54,918 bases of DNA from Temnopleurus reevesii (GCA_036244855.1 BQKZ01000796.1:8696-63613); one strand, 5' to 3'; counted from the stretch's first letter, positions 46,255-54,918 are shown. Numbers and translations are program-made. Notes: generated by a model not told the origin, from the sequence alone.

Positions 46255-46317
46255 AATTGAACTCCTTCCATGTGGTTCAGTCGTTCTTCAACGTTTTCAT
46301 AATGAGCAGAAGGGACA

Positions 46318-46528
46318 GAGGACTGGGACAAAGTAAACACCTTCATTCAAACCTTCAAAATAACTTTATAATAACAAAAAAAAAAATCCGTGTTCATTCA
46401 CAGCCAGGTGTTGAACATTACTCTGAAAAATAAGAAATAAGAGGGAATGCAAACCTTTTGTAGTTATCTAGTTATTGTTAAATGCTTGAATTGAAGTTAA
46501 TTTTTTTGTCCCAGGCATTTGCCCCTTG
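46318..46528 (+). mobile_element. TIR element family M5, copy 2
   Basis: AGAAGGGACAGAGGACTGGG followed by ACAAAGTAAA; the right end is TTTTTTGTCCCAGGCATTTG followed by CCCCTT. The interior AGCCAGGTGTTGAACATT matches copy 1. Confidence 0.7.
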
Positions 46529-46565
46529 TGTTCACAGTGATACTCTGCTACTTGCAGCAAACTAA

Positions 46566-46960
46566 AATGAAATGCTCACAGAATCAAGCAAAATTTGCTT
46601 GGAATGAAAATGATAATAAAATAGATTAAAAAAAATCTTCCGAACCGTTTTCCAGAAAATGTATATTTGGTGAATGAAAATCAGATAAAATGCTAAAAAG
46701 AGCTTATTGTTTATAGTGTTGTCCCACGTATTGTGTGTTCTATAGATAATCCAGAACCTTTACTAAAATGCTCACATTATCATACAAAATTTGTTCATAA
46801 TAATAAAAAAAAAATACAAAAATAGATAACCAACATCTGTCGAACCATTTTCCAGAAAACTTCATAATAAGAGACTGATCAGTAAATGAAATTCAGTAAA
46901 AATACTGAAAAGTCCTTACCGTTTAAAACGTTGCCCCACATGAAGTGCTCCATGTAATAG
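46566..46960 (+). repeat. two ~196-bp direct repeats
   Basis: AATGCTCACA occurs at 46571 and 46767. Both are followed by CAAAATTTG, CGAACC(A/G)TTTTCCAGAAAA, and a TTGTCCCACGT / TTGCCCCACAT block at the same spacing. They are diverged tandem copies of unknown nature. Confidence 0.7.
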
Positions 46961-47312
46961 TCCAGGAAATTTTGCAGGAATGGACAAAGACAACTCGGCA
47001 AACCTGTTTTGCACACCATTTAACTTTGTTACTCTAAATGAGTATTCTGGCATAATTCTGATGAACACATTGGGGTAGCTTCCAAACATTTCCTAGATAA
47101 TTAAGATTTCTTTACCAGAAAAGGAGAACTGAGTTTTAATATTCTAATCCGCAACCAGTTATCTACGCTGACTAGCATACAGTTCGGAATCAACATCAAC
47201 GGAGAGGTAATGGCAGAAGTTGTATGTAAGTATTGTAACGATAAACATTATGGGCAAAGAGAAATAACAAAACGAACAATTCGTCATTCAATCCTTGAGA
47301 ATCTTATTTCCT
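46961..47312 (+). repeat. third, diverged copy of the segment-A flank (empty site)
   Basis: TAATCCGCAACCAG, GGAATCAACATCAACGG, AGAGGTAATGGCAGAAG and AACAATTCGTCATTCAATCC parallel the sequence on both sides of the F-A foldback. Here no element lies between ATCAACAT and GGTAATGG, so it is a candidate empty site. Confidence 0.6.
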
Positions 47313-47314
47313 TT

Positions 47315-47444
47315 AGCCCCGGTCACATAGAACCCCGGAAGAAACACGATTCACCCCGACTCTTTATTAATTCACAGTTAAGTGCCTCAGAACAACGAGT
47401 CGGGGTGAATCGTGTTGCTTCCGGGGTCCTATGTGACTGGGGCT
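47315..47444 (+). mobile_element. MITE family M3
   Basis: AGCCCCGGTCACATAGAACC to GGGGTCCTATGTGACTGGGG, followed by CT. The arms and core are as in the other M3 copies, with ATTCACAGTTAAGTGCCTC in the centre. Confidence 0.9.
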
Positions 47445-47484
47445 CTACAGATGAATCAGTGATGCTTAATACTGTACTGTAAGC

Positions 47485-47698
47485 AGAAAGGGCAACAGAT
47501 TTGGACAAAGTAAACGACTTCCATTGAAGCATTCACAATAGCTACATACAAACAAACAAGATTTCGGCTCCGATTGTTCTGTATAGAAATGTCGAACAGT
47601 TGAACACCTGTTCAGGTAATAAACAGGGAAGCTAAGTATTTATTTCATATTCATGAAGCTATTGTGAATTTACTTTGTCCCATTCCTGTATCCCTTCT
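47485..47698 (-). mobile_element. TIR element family M5, copy 3 (inverted)
   Basis: AGAAAGGGCAACAGATTTGG then ACAAAGTAAACG on the left; TTTACTTTGTCCCATTCC and ATCCCTTCT on the right. The interior carries GTCGAACAGTTGAACACCTG, the complement of the copy 1 and 2 interior. Confidence 0.72.
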
Positions 47699-47993
47699 GG
47701 TCTCATTAATAAGGGTATTTTTTCGGTGTGTGCGTCTAAGAGAGATATTAAAAAGGTTTGAAGAAGAGTGGTTTATTTTGGCCCATTATTTCCTTCTTTT
47801 GCCCGAGACGAGCTAAAATGATTTATAACATTAACATTCCAGGGCCCTATTGCATAAAAAGTTGCGTTTTAACGCAAGTCAGAAAATTAAACGCAACTGC
47901 TAAATACGCGCTCTTGATTGGTTGAAAACTTTTGATTTTGCTGGCTGATTTCTCCGAGTCATGCGGATATCCTGAATGAATGGTATGGGCTAA
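47699..47993. other. spacer with one MITE-like end
   Basis: AGGGCCCTATTGCATAAAAA at 47842 resembles the ends seen at 12529 and 12850. No matching right end was found. Confidence 0.35.
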
Positions 47994-48117
47994 TCCCCCA
48001 GTCAGACAGAAGCTCGGAAGCAACACGACCCAACACGACTCGGAGGCAGTTAAAAGTGAACTTAACAAAGAGTTGTGTTCAACCGTATTGCTTCCATGTT
48101 ACTTTGTGACTGGGGCA
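47994..48117 (-). mobile_element. MITE family M3, diverged copy with exact TAA duplication
   Basis: TCCCCCAGTCAGACAGAAGC to CTTTGTGACTGGGGCA, with GGAAGCAACACGACC and TATTGCTTCC arms. The core GAGGCAGTTAAAAGTGAA gives reverse orientation. It is flanked by TAA at 47991-47993 and 48118-48120. Confidence 0.82.
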
Positions 48118-48130
48118 TAAGGAAAAATAC

Positions 48131-48720
48131 AAGATGTACCCCCCCTCCCCGCCTCAAAGGGGCAAAGAAGAGGTCAACAACAGGGTACTTCTTCCCTTTG
48201 TCAACCCTATGAAAAGGAGCATTCCAAAGAGTGTTCCAAACCAAAGACATTCTTGTTACCTACAAAAGACATGCACCTTTAGAAGAAAATAAGTCCACCA
48301 AATTTCCACGACAAAAACGAGGTCAGGCATTGTCTACAAAACCACTTATACACATTGTCCTAATTGTTACATCAGAGAAAGTGGCAGAACGCTGAATGAG
48401 ATTCTTAAGATACCTAAAATAGCTACGAGATTGAACAATCCTTCCCATTCATCTGTCAATGACACTCCTATAATACAGGCCACAACATCAGAATGGGATA
48501 ATGTAATTATCATTGACTTTCAGAGCAACTTTCAGAAACGAAAAGTTAAAGCCCCGGTCACATAGGACCCAGGAAGCAACACGATTCACCCCGACTCTTT
48601 GCTAATTCACAGTTAACTGCCTCAGAACAATGAGTCGGTGTGAATCGTGTTGCCTCCGGGGTCCTATATGACCGGGGCTTAAGGAATCACCTAGTATTAA
48701 CAAGATAAAGTCCACCTTCA
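48131..48720 (+). pseudogene. decayed GIY-YIG domain of a Penelope-like element, copy 1, interrupted by a MITE
   Basis: The same reading blocks as the copy at 49645: a GIVYK-type start, CPNCYIRES, then RLNNPSHSSVND and SEWDNVIIIDF. The M3 element at 48550-48679 sits after the QKRKV block and separates it from the last segment. Stops and substitutions remove function. GIY-YIG domains cut DNA during Penelope-like retrotransposition; here only a C-terminal relic is visible and no reverse transcriptase. Confidence 0.5.
48550..48679 (+). mobile_element. MITE family M3 with TAA duplication and an empty site in the paralogue
   Basis: AGCCCCGGTCACATAGGACC to GGGGTCCTATATGACCGGGG, followed by CT. TAA lies on both sides (48547-48549 and 48680-48682). 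The uninterrupted site is at 50058-50065 in the other copy (AAAGTTGAGGAATCACC). Confidence 0.93.
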
Positions 48721-48779
48721 GTATACATTCAGATGGTTGTTACATAATAGTTATGTTCACACTGAGAGCCGAAACCTAA

Positions 48780-48910
48780 GGCCCCGGTCACATAGAGGCC
48801 CTGGAGCAACACAGTTCAACACGACAATTTGTAAATTCACAGTTAACTGCCTCAGAACAGAGAGAAGTGTTGAATCGTGTTGCTTCCGGGGGCCCTATGT
48901 GACCGGGGCT
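48780..48910 (+). mobile_element. MITE family M3, shared by both unit copies
   Basis: GGCCCCGGTCACATAGAGGC to GGGGCCCTATGTGACCGGGG, followed by CT, with AATTCACAGTTAACTGCCTC in the core. It is preceded by TAA and followed by TTA. The orthologous insertion is at 50161, so it predates the split of the two copies. Confidence 0.9.
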
Positions 48911-49460
48911 TTAAGTTTCATACGAAAGTCATACAGAAGCTTATTTGTGCAGCGCAAATACGACTTTATATATTACAAGTCGTCTTTCCGCTTTCCCGAC
49001 TTAAACAAGGCGCCAAGACAAAGTTGTACAAATCGCCATTTCACCTTATCGTCCAGGAAAAGGATCCAAGGCGAGTTAGGACAATTTATCTGCTCGCATT
49101 TTCTTCTTAAACAGGGTTCCAACGTGAGATTATAGAAGTCGCCTCCTCGTCTTTTCGACAAAATGTAAAACCTTTCGTATGACAATCGTCGTTTCTGAAA
49201 ACTATATAAAGGTTTTGGCTCTTATTGTGAACCCTTCTACTTTCCCCCGTCTGTGGAACAGTAGTCACATGACAGGGAGAAGCAGTACAACGCCGAACAA
49301 CTTCAATATGCTTGAGGAAAATCTACAGGAGAGAATAAAGGCGAGTCAGCCAAATTGAAAGGTTGGTACGAGTTTAAAATATATTTTGTTACCAGCCCGA
49401 ACCTATGAAAATATCATGTGTTGAATGATTATAAATTCAGGAACTGCGGAACGATTTCAA

Positions 49461-49462
<2 letters not shown>

Positions 49463-49526
<64 letters not shown>

Positions 49527-49528
49527 GT
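49463..49528. repeat. (GT)n microsatellite
   Basis: About 33 GT units; the equivalent in the second unit copy (50843-50896) is shorter. Confidence 0.97.
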
Positions 49529-49617
49529 TGGGGTCTACCGTAGGGTGCTGTGGATTAGTATTTTGATACGTTTACACATTCCCATAGGCTTGCACGTATT
49601 AACTAAAAAGTGGGGCC

Positions 49618-49618
49618 N
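49618..49618. other. single-N contig join
   Basis: The sequence to the right restarts 1514 bp back in the previous copy, at TGTGACTGGGGCATAAGG. That is the tail of the M3 element at 47994. Confidence 0.85.
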
Positions 49619-49644
49619 TGTGACTGGGGCATAAGGAAAAATAC

Positions 49645-50150
49645 AAGATGTACCCCCCCTCCCCGCCTCAAAGGGGCAAAGAAGAGGTCAACAACAGGGT
49701 ACTTCTTCCCTTTGTCAACCCTATGAAAAGGAGCATTCCAAAGAGTGTTCCAAACCAAAGACATTCTTGTTACCTACAAAAGACATGCACCTTTAGAAGA
49801 AAATAAGTCCACCAAATTTCCACGACAAAAACGAGGTCAGGCATTGTCTACAAAACCACTTATACACATTGTCCTAATTGTTACATCAGAGAAAGTGACA
49901 GAACGCTGAATGAGATTTTTAAGATACTCGAAATAGCCACGAGATTGAACAATCCTTCCCATTCAGCTGTCGATGACACGCCTATGACACAGGCCACAGC
50001 ATCAGAATGGGATAATGTTATTATCATTGACTTTGAGAGCAACTGTCACAAACGAAAAGTTGAGGAATCACCTTGGATCAACAAGATAAAGCCCACCTTG
50101 AATATAGGTTTAGATGGTTGTTACATAATAGTTATGTTCACACTGAGAGA
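49645..50150 (+). pseudogene. decayed GIY-YIG domain of a Penelope-like element, copy 2
   Basis: In one frame: LLPFVNPMKRSIPK, a stop, then SGIVYKTTYTHCPNCYIRES, DRTLNEIFKILEIATRLNNP, SHSAVDDTPM, ASEWDNVIIIDFESNCHKRK, VEESPWINKIKPTLN. This follows the order seen in the C-terminus of Penelope-like proteins: LP-F, GVVYKIPC, YIGET-RTL, SAVAEH, WDN--I-D-E, KR-V-E--WI-K--PTLN. The catalytic YIG glycine reads as Arg, and a stop lies upstream, so it is dead. No reverse transcriptase region is visible upstream. I am fairly confident of the domain and less so of the element class. Confidence 0.58.
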
Positions 50151-50160
50151 CGAAACCTAA

Positions 50161-50290
50161 GGCACCGGTCACATAGAGGCCCTGAAGCAACACGATTCAA
50201 CAAGACAATTTGTTAATTCACAGTTAACTGCCTCAGAACACAGAGTAGTGTGGAATCGTGTTGCTTCCGGGTCCCTATGTGACCGGGGCT
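50161..50290 (+). mobile_element. MITE family M3, orthologous to 48780
   Basis: GGCACCGGTCACATAGAGGC to GGGTCCCTATGTGACCGGGG, followed by CT; the flanks TAA and TTA match those at 48780. It shares the AGTAGTGT/AGAAGTGT arm changes with its partner. Confidence 0.9.
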
Positions 50291-50840
50291 TTAGGGGTTC
50301 ATACGAAAGTTCTACGGAAGCTTATTTGTGCAGCGCAAATACGACTTTATATATTACCAGTCGTCTTTTCGCTTTCCCGACTTAAACAAGTCGCCAAGAC
50401 AAAGTTGTGCAAATCGCCATTTCACCTTCTCGTCCAGGAAAAGGAGCAAAGGTGAGTTAGGACAATTTGTCTGCTAGCATTCTCTTCTTAAACGGGTTGC
50501 CAACGTGAGATTGTATAAGTCATCTTCTCGCCTTCTTGATCAAAATGTAAAAGCTTCCGTTGGACAGTCATCGTTTCTGAAACCTCAAGGATTTGGCTCT
50601 TAGTGTGAATCCTACTACTGTAACCCCTCATATATGGGTCAGAAGTCAACATACAGGGAGAAGCAGCAAAATGCAAAACAACTTCATTTAGGCTTGAGAA
50701 AACCCACAGGAGAGAAGAAAAGCGAGTCAGCAAATCGAAAGGTTGGTAGAAGCTTGAAACACTTTTTGTCACCATTCCCAACTAATGAAAATATTATGTA
50801 TTAACAGATTATAAAATCAGGAAATGACAAACGATTTGAA

Positions 50841-50842
<2 letters not shown>

Positions 50843-50889
<47 letters not shown>

Positions 50890-50896
50890 CGTGTGT
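50843..50896. repeat. (GT)n microsatellite
   Basis: Shorter counterpart of 49463-49528, with GC interruptions at the 3' end. Confidence 0.95.
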
Positions 50897-50968
50897 TTTG
50901 GGGTGTACCACAGGGTGCGGTAGATCAGCATTTTTATACGTTTACACACTCCTATAGGCTTGCACATA

Positions 50969-50969
50969 N
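50969..50969. other. single-N contig join
   Basis: To the right the sequence jumps to the middle of duplicated segment A (equivalent to 44221). Confidence 0.85.
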
Positions 50970-53801
50970 GCAGTAGTTGTTGCTAGGTTGGTCAAGCTAC
51001 AATGTTTGTCCAACCTATATAGCAACGTTCATGTATGCAAGTAGCATTCTGACTATTGAATTCTCATTATCTTCTGGTAGCTGAATACATATTTCGTCTT
51101 GGGGCAAGCGTAAATAAATTTGAGTACATGACAAAACTGGTATATTCATTCTACACATTCCAATCAACCAACGCACAAAAATGCTTCTCAACTCATCATT
51201 GTTATTCCCTTATTCCTAGGCTGGGAGCATTAGCATTCATGCATTCACGCCCGAATAATTCCCCCACGTGTTGTGTGGGGAATTACATGTACCAAAGACA
51301 TTCAATAATGGACATCTACCTCACAGTTAATGGGTTCATTAGTGTGTGACTTCCATTGTTGTCTGAACACCATTCTTTTAATGTTTGTCTACTTTGATCT
51401 TAAGATGGTCACCGTCAAGTATTAGATGGGTCGACACAAGCGGTCTATTCACATAATATTTAGACAAAAATATTTGTTTTAATAAAAAGGCTGTATCGTG
51501 ATGGATAGTTTATCATTGATAATCGCGTTTGCGCAGGATTTCTCATACTATTCCAGAGATTTATGGTACATAGCATGCAGAGATCGTAAATATCTCAATG
51601 TTATTATGGTCATTATGTGTGTCCGAGATTTTTCGAATCGGTAAATATCATATCTAATTAAAAAAAATCGTCTTCTTCTCAATTTCGCTGCTCCAAATCT
51701 TGCATGCTGATTGAAAGTCTTATTCTGAAACAGGACATCAGCAATCAAAATTAAAATTTGGTAAACTGTTTCTTTGTAAAAAAAAAAAACAAAATGCGTA
51801 ATTGCCCTTGTCAAAGAGCCTGAATGTTCTCACTGAAATGCACGCATAATCAGGAGTCAGTGACTGACATATACATCAAAGGAGCAATGCCATTAATCGT
51901 CCATCTGTAAAAGGTATTTGGGTATGTGCTAGCCTTGAAAGCCCTCGATAGTACTTCAGCTTGCAACTGTCAGATCGTGTGAGATTTAAAACATAGACAA
52001 GTCATGAAGTTCAACTCACAAAGTGGTGCTTAACCCTGAAATCCGCGGCCAGCACTCTCCGGTAGATAGAATGCAGATGGATATCAACATTAAAGGGGAA
52101 CTTCACCCAGACATTGATGCACCATCAGTGGATGTAGGGAAATACAATGATCAAACTGTGAAAATTTGAGCAAAATCCAACAATCCATTCAAAAGTTATG
52201 AATGTTCCAAATTTTGATTTAAATCCCCCTCATGGGCTCCTTAAATTGGCAACGTACAGGCACAAAATGGCTGCCAACATGGAGAACTCTCCATTCACTT
52301 TGTACACAGAATTTAACATTTTCTTATTTTTCTAGAAAAGTAGACAATAAATCAACAAAATTCATTCCGAAATGTGAGTAGAATCAAAATGTACATATTA
52401 TACTTGAAGAGAAAGGTACAATTTTGTCTACTTTTCTAGAAAAAGAAGAAAATGTGAAATTCTGTGTACAAAGTGAATGGAGAGTTTTCCATGTTGGCAG
52501 CCATTTTGTGCCTGTACGTTGCCAATTTAAGGAGCCCATGAGGGGGATTTAAATCAAAATTTGGAACATTCATAACTTTTGAATGGATTGTTGGATTTTG
52601 CTCAAATTTTCACAGTTTGATCATTGTATTTCCCTACATCCACTGATGGTGCATCAATGTCTGGGTGAAGTTCCCCTTTAATGTTGATATCCATCTGCAT
52701 TCTATCTACCGGAGAGTGCTGGCCGCGGATTTCAGGGTTAAGCACCACTTTGTGAGTTGAACTTCATGACTTGTCTATGTTTTAAATCACACACGATCTG
52801 ACAGTTGCAAGCTGAAGTACTATCGAGGGCTTTCAAGGCTAGCACATACCCAAATACCTTTTACAGATGGACGATTAATGGCATTGCTCCTTTGATGTAT
52901 ATGTCAGTCACTGACTCCTGATTATGCGTGCATTTCAGTGAGAACATTCAGGCTCTTTGACAAGGGCAATTACGCATTTTGTTTTTTTTTTTTACAAAGA
53001 AACAGTTTACCAAATTTTAATTTTGATTGCTGATGTCCTGTTTCAGAATAAGACTTTCAATCAGCATGCAAGATTTGGAGCAGCGAAATTGAGAAGAAGA
53101 CGATTTTTTTTAATTAGATATGATATTTACCGATTCGAAAAATCTCGGACACACATAATGACCATAATAACATTGAGATATTTACGATCTCTGCATGCTA
53201 TGTACCATAAATCTCTGGAATAGTATGAGAAATCCTGCGCAAACGCGATTATCAATGATAAACTATCCATCACGATACAGCCTTTTTATTAAAACAAATA
53301 TTTTTGTCTAAATATTATGTGAATAGACCGCTTGTGTCGACCCATCTAATACTTGACGGTGACCATCTTAAGATCAAAGTAGACAAACATTAAAAGAATG
53401 GTGTTCAGACAACAATGGAAGTCACACACTAATGAACCCATTAACTGTGAGGTAGATGTCCATTATTGAATGTCTTTGGTACATGTAATTCCCCACACAA
53501 CACGTGGGGGAATTATTCGGGCGTGAATGCATGAATGCTAATGCTCCCAGCCTAGGAATAAGGGAATAACAATGATGAGTTGAGAAGCATTTTTGTGCGT
53601 TGGTTGATTGGAATGTGTAGAATGAATATACCAGTTTTGTCATGTACTCAAATTTATTTACGCTTGCCCCAAGACGAAATATGTATTCAGCTACCAGAAG
53701 ATAATGAGAATTCAATAGTCAGAATGCTACTTGCATACATGAACGTTGCTATATAGGTTGGACAAACATTGTAGCTTGACCAACCTAGCAACAACTACTG
53801 C
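50970..53801. repeat. 2832-bp near-perfect palindrome
   Basis: Arms 50970-52385 and 52386-53801 are reverse complements about 52385.5. Two unrelated open frames are reproduced exactly in each arm (51548-51814 with 52957-53223, and 51056-51349 with 53422-53715). I found one mismatch in the flanking arms (GTGTGAGATTT at 51977 against GTGTGTGATTT) and a few inside the central foldback. A 76-bp loop (52348-52423) is unpaired. Confidence 0.95.
52094..52677. mobile_element. 584-bp foldback element at TTAA (element F-B)
   Basis: Ends AGGGGAACTTCACCCAGACA and TGTCTGGGTGAAGTTCCCCT, with TTAA at 52090-52093 and 52678-52681. Arms of about 254 bp carry GGCACAAAATGGCTGCCAAC and its complement, and a 76-bp unpaired loop sits at the palindrome centre. 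It is unrelated in sequence to F-A except for the AGG start and the TTAA target. There is no coding capacity. Confidence 0.9.
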
Positions 53802-54918
53802 TTGCTATTCACATTCCTTCCATTGAAATAGGATTATTTTATATCAGGTGGACAAATAGTTTATCATTGTGCATTTGACAAAGAATCGTGCATAAAATTT
53901 AAATACATTACCAAGTCGTCTATTGATGTAACCAGATTCCGTAACACAAATCGCAAAATATATTATTGTTTGTTTATATTCTGTTTTCTAAATGGCTATC
54001 TGATTGAGTTTATATAATCGATTACACATGACTCAAAGGATCATACCTCATTGAAGGGTCGTGAGTCCAAAAAGGCGGGTTTACTTATATATTCAAATTT
54101 ATGTGCGTTTAACGTAGTTACGTGGTATTCCATAGAGCGGTTGATAACAATAAGACTACAATATTTGGAATCCAGTTTGCATACATTACTTGTTGCTATG
54201 TCGGGCAAGCCTCGGGCAAGCTTTCTGGTTGTCAAGAACAACCTTTGTGTTAGAGATATGCATAAAATTTGCATCTATTAGTAAACCCGCCTATTCTATC
54301 CTTGTCATACAAAATAATTTGATAACGAGACATTTCAGTTACTAGGTTACTAGGTATATACGAATAGGTTATAAATACATTATGATACACCCACACCAGT
54401 GAGAATGCTGTTGTCATTTTGGGGGCTTTTATTTCATTGATTTGGCAAAAATTGCCTGATAATCCATATTGTATATAAGAATTTTATTATTTCAATTAAC
54501 GTTTCCACTGACTACCAAAATACAATAATGCTATATTGCCAAGATGTCAGGAATGTATATGTAATATTATTCATTACAGTCTTCGTGTAAACAAATAGTC
54601 CCTTTCGCCAGAGACAACGTCTATTTAATCCTCTTCTAGCAGCATCAAACACATTACTATATATCAAGCACCGGTCAAAATGCCCGCGGATATTATCTAC
54701 TCCCTTGACACGATTACTTTGCCGTGGCATAATGATGTATGGGTAGTTTTGTTTATCGCTATAAACCAGCTATGTATCTTCCCACCCATTAATGTAAGTG
54801 AGATTGAATTGGTTGTGCGGTTGATCGATGAGATAAAAATCCTATAAACAACCCAATAGCAAAGATTATCCCACACAGGTCTATGACGTCACAATTCAAG
54901 ATAGATGGTTACGTGACA
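52682..54918 (-). repeat. duplicated segment, inverted copy B'
   Basis: Reverse complement of segment A (43325-45097), with the insertion at 54073-54292 and smaller indels. Its last ~1.1 kb (53802-54918) extends beyond the palindrome. The similarity reaches the window edge. Confidence 0.92.
54073..54292. mobile_element. 220-bp TIR element, absent from copy A
   Basis: Perfect 13-bp inverted ends AGGCGGGTTTACT and AGTAAACCCGCCT, with weaker pairing for about 20 bp more (ATTCAAATTTATGTGC against GCATAAAATTTGCAT). In copy A the site is uninterrupted (reverse complement GTCCAAATTCCATCC; plus strand around 43948-43957). The target duplication is not clear, perhaps AA. The two ~76-codon frames inside are spurious. 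Confidence 0.88.

Larger units (their letters stand above)
48105..49600 (+). repeat. duplicated unit, copy 1
   Basis: Collinear with 49619-50968 at an offset of 1514 bp. The first ~275 bp (48105-48378) appear identical. Identity then falls to about 91%, with an M3 insertion (48550-48679) present only here. Both copies end in a GT microsatellite followed by TTTACACA, TATAGGCTTGCACA-type sequence. Confidence 0.92.
49619..50968 (+). repeat. duplicated unit, copy 2 (bounded by single Ns)
   Basis: This 1350-bp piece lies between Ns at 49618 and 50969, and all of it matches 48105-49600. It may be the alternative haplotype of that interval placed in line, rather than a second genomic copy. Confidence 0.9.

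Noticed and set aside
51548..51814. 88-codon frame occurring identically at 52957-53223
   Set aside because: Identity is explained by the palindrome; there is no recognisable protein and the frame spans a poly-A run.

Overview
The window is non-coding-dominated DNA from an animal genome, most likely an echinoderm and probably a sea urchin. It has AT-rich intronic or intergenic sequence, a tRNA-derived SINE with trinucleotide tails, many short hairpin (MITE-like) elements, a foldback element built on TU-like 16-bp terminal repeats, and one exon with canonical GT-AG splice sites. No complete gene is visible. The only convincing host coding sequence is a 187-bp internal exon on the minus strand at 22713-22899, whose peptide resembles an extracellular Cache-type domain. 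Much of the window may therefore be intron of one large gene.

Layout. 1-25.5 kb: unique-looking sequence with scattered elements: a 309-bp hairpin at 946, SINE copies at 1635, 9208, 14763 and 15356, a GGCCCCGTAACA hairpin at 5510, copies of a nested-hairpin family (CTTTGCGTTTTTAGCCTGCG ends) at 5078, 6108, 10512 and 22251, and a roughly 135-bp dispersed repeat at 11552, 16172 and 20442. 25.5-30.5 kb: a foldback element about 5 kb long with inverted arms above 1 kb that carry ~355-bp direct subrepeats. It contains two decayed, opposed pieces of a Cys-tailed protein family that I recognise as high-copy and uncharacterised in marine invertebrates. 30.5-41 kb: unique-looking sequence with a polypurine tract, more hairpin elements, a tandem duplication with a tRNA-like segment at its junction (36.1-36.7 kb) and a 228-bp inverted repeat at 37.9 kb.

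41-54.9 kb is a patchwork of local duplications. A segment (43325-45097) recurs at 50970-52089 and, inverted, at 52682-54918. The last two form a 2.8-kb near-perfect palindrome centred on a foldback element. A second duplicated unit (48105-49600 and 49619-50968) carries decayed GIY-YIG sequence like that of Penelope-like retroelements. The duplicate junctions at 41287, 49618 and 50969 are each marked by a single N, which suggests unmerged contig ends or haplotypes rather than, or in addition to, true duplication.

Because copies with and without insertions sit side by side, the window supplies its own empty sites. Two MITE copies have exact TAA duplications. Two unrelated foldback elements occupy the same TTAA in two copies of one segment. 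One TU-like element has an exact 8-bp duplication. All homology and family statements come from reading the sequence, not from a database search.
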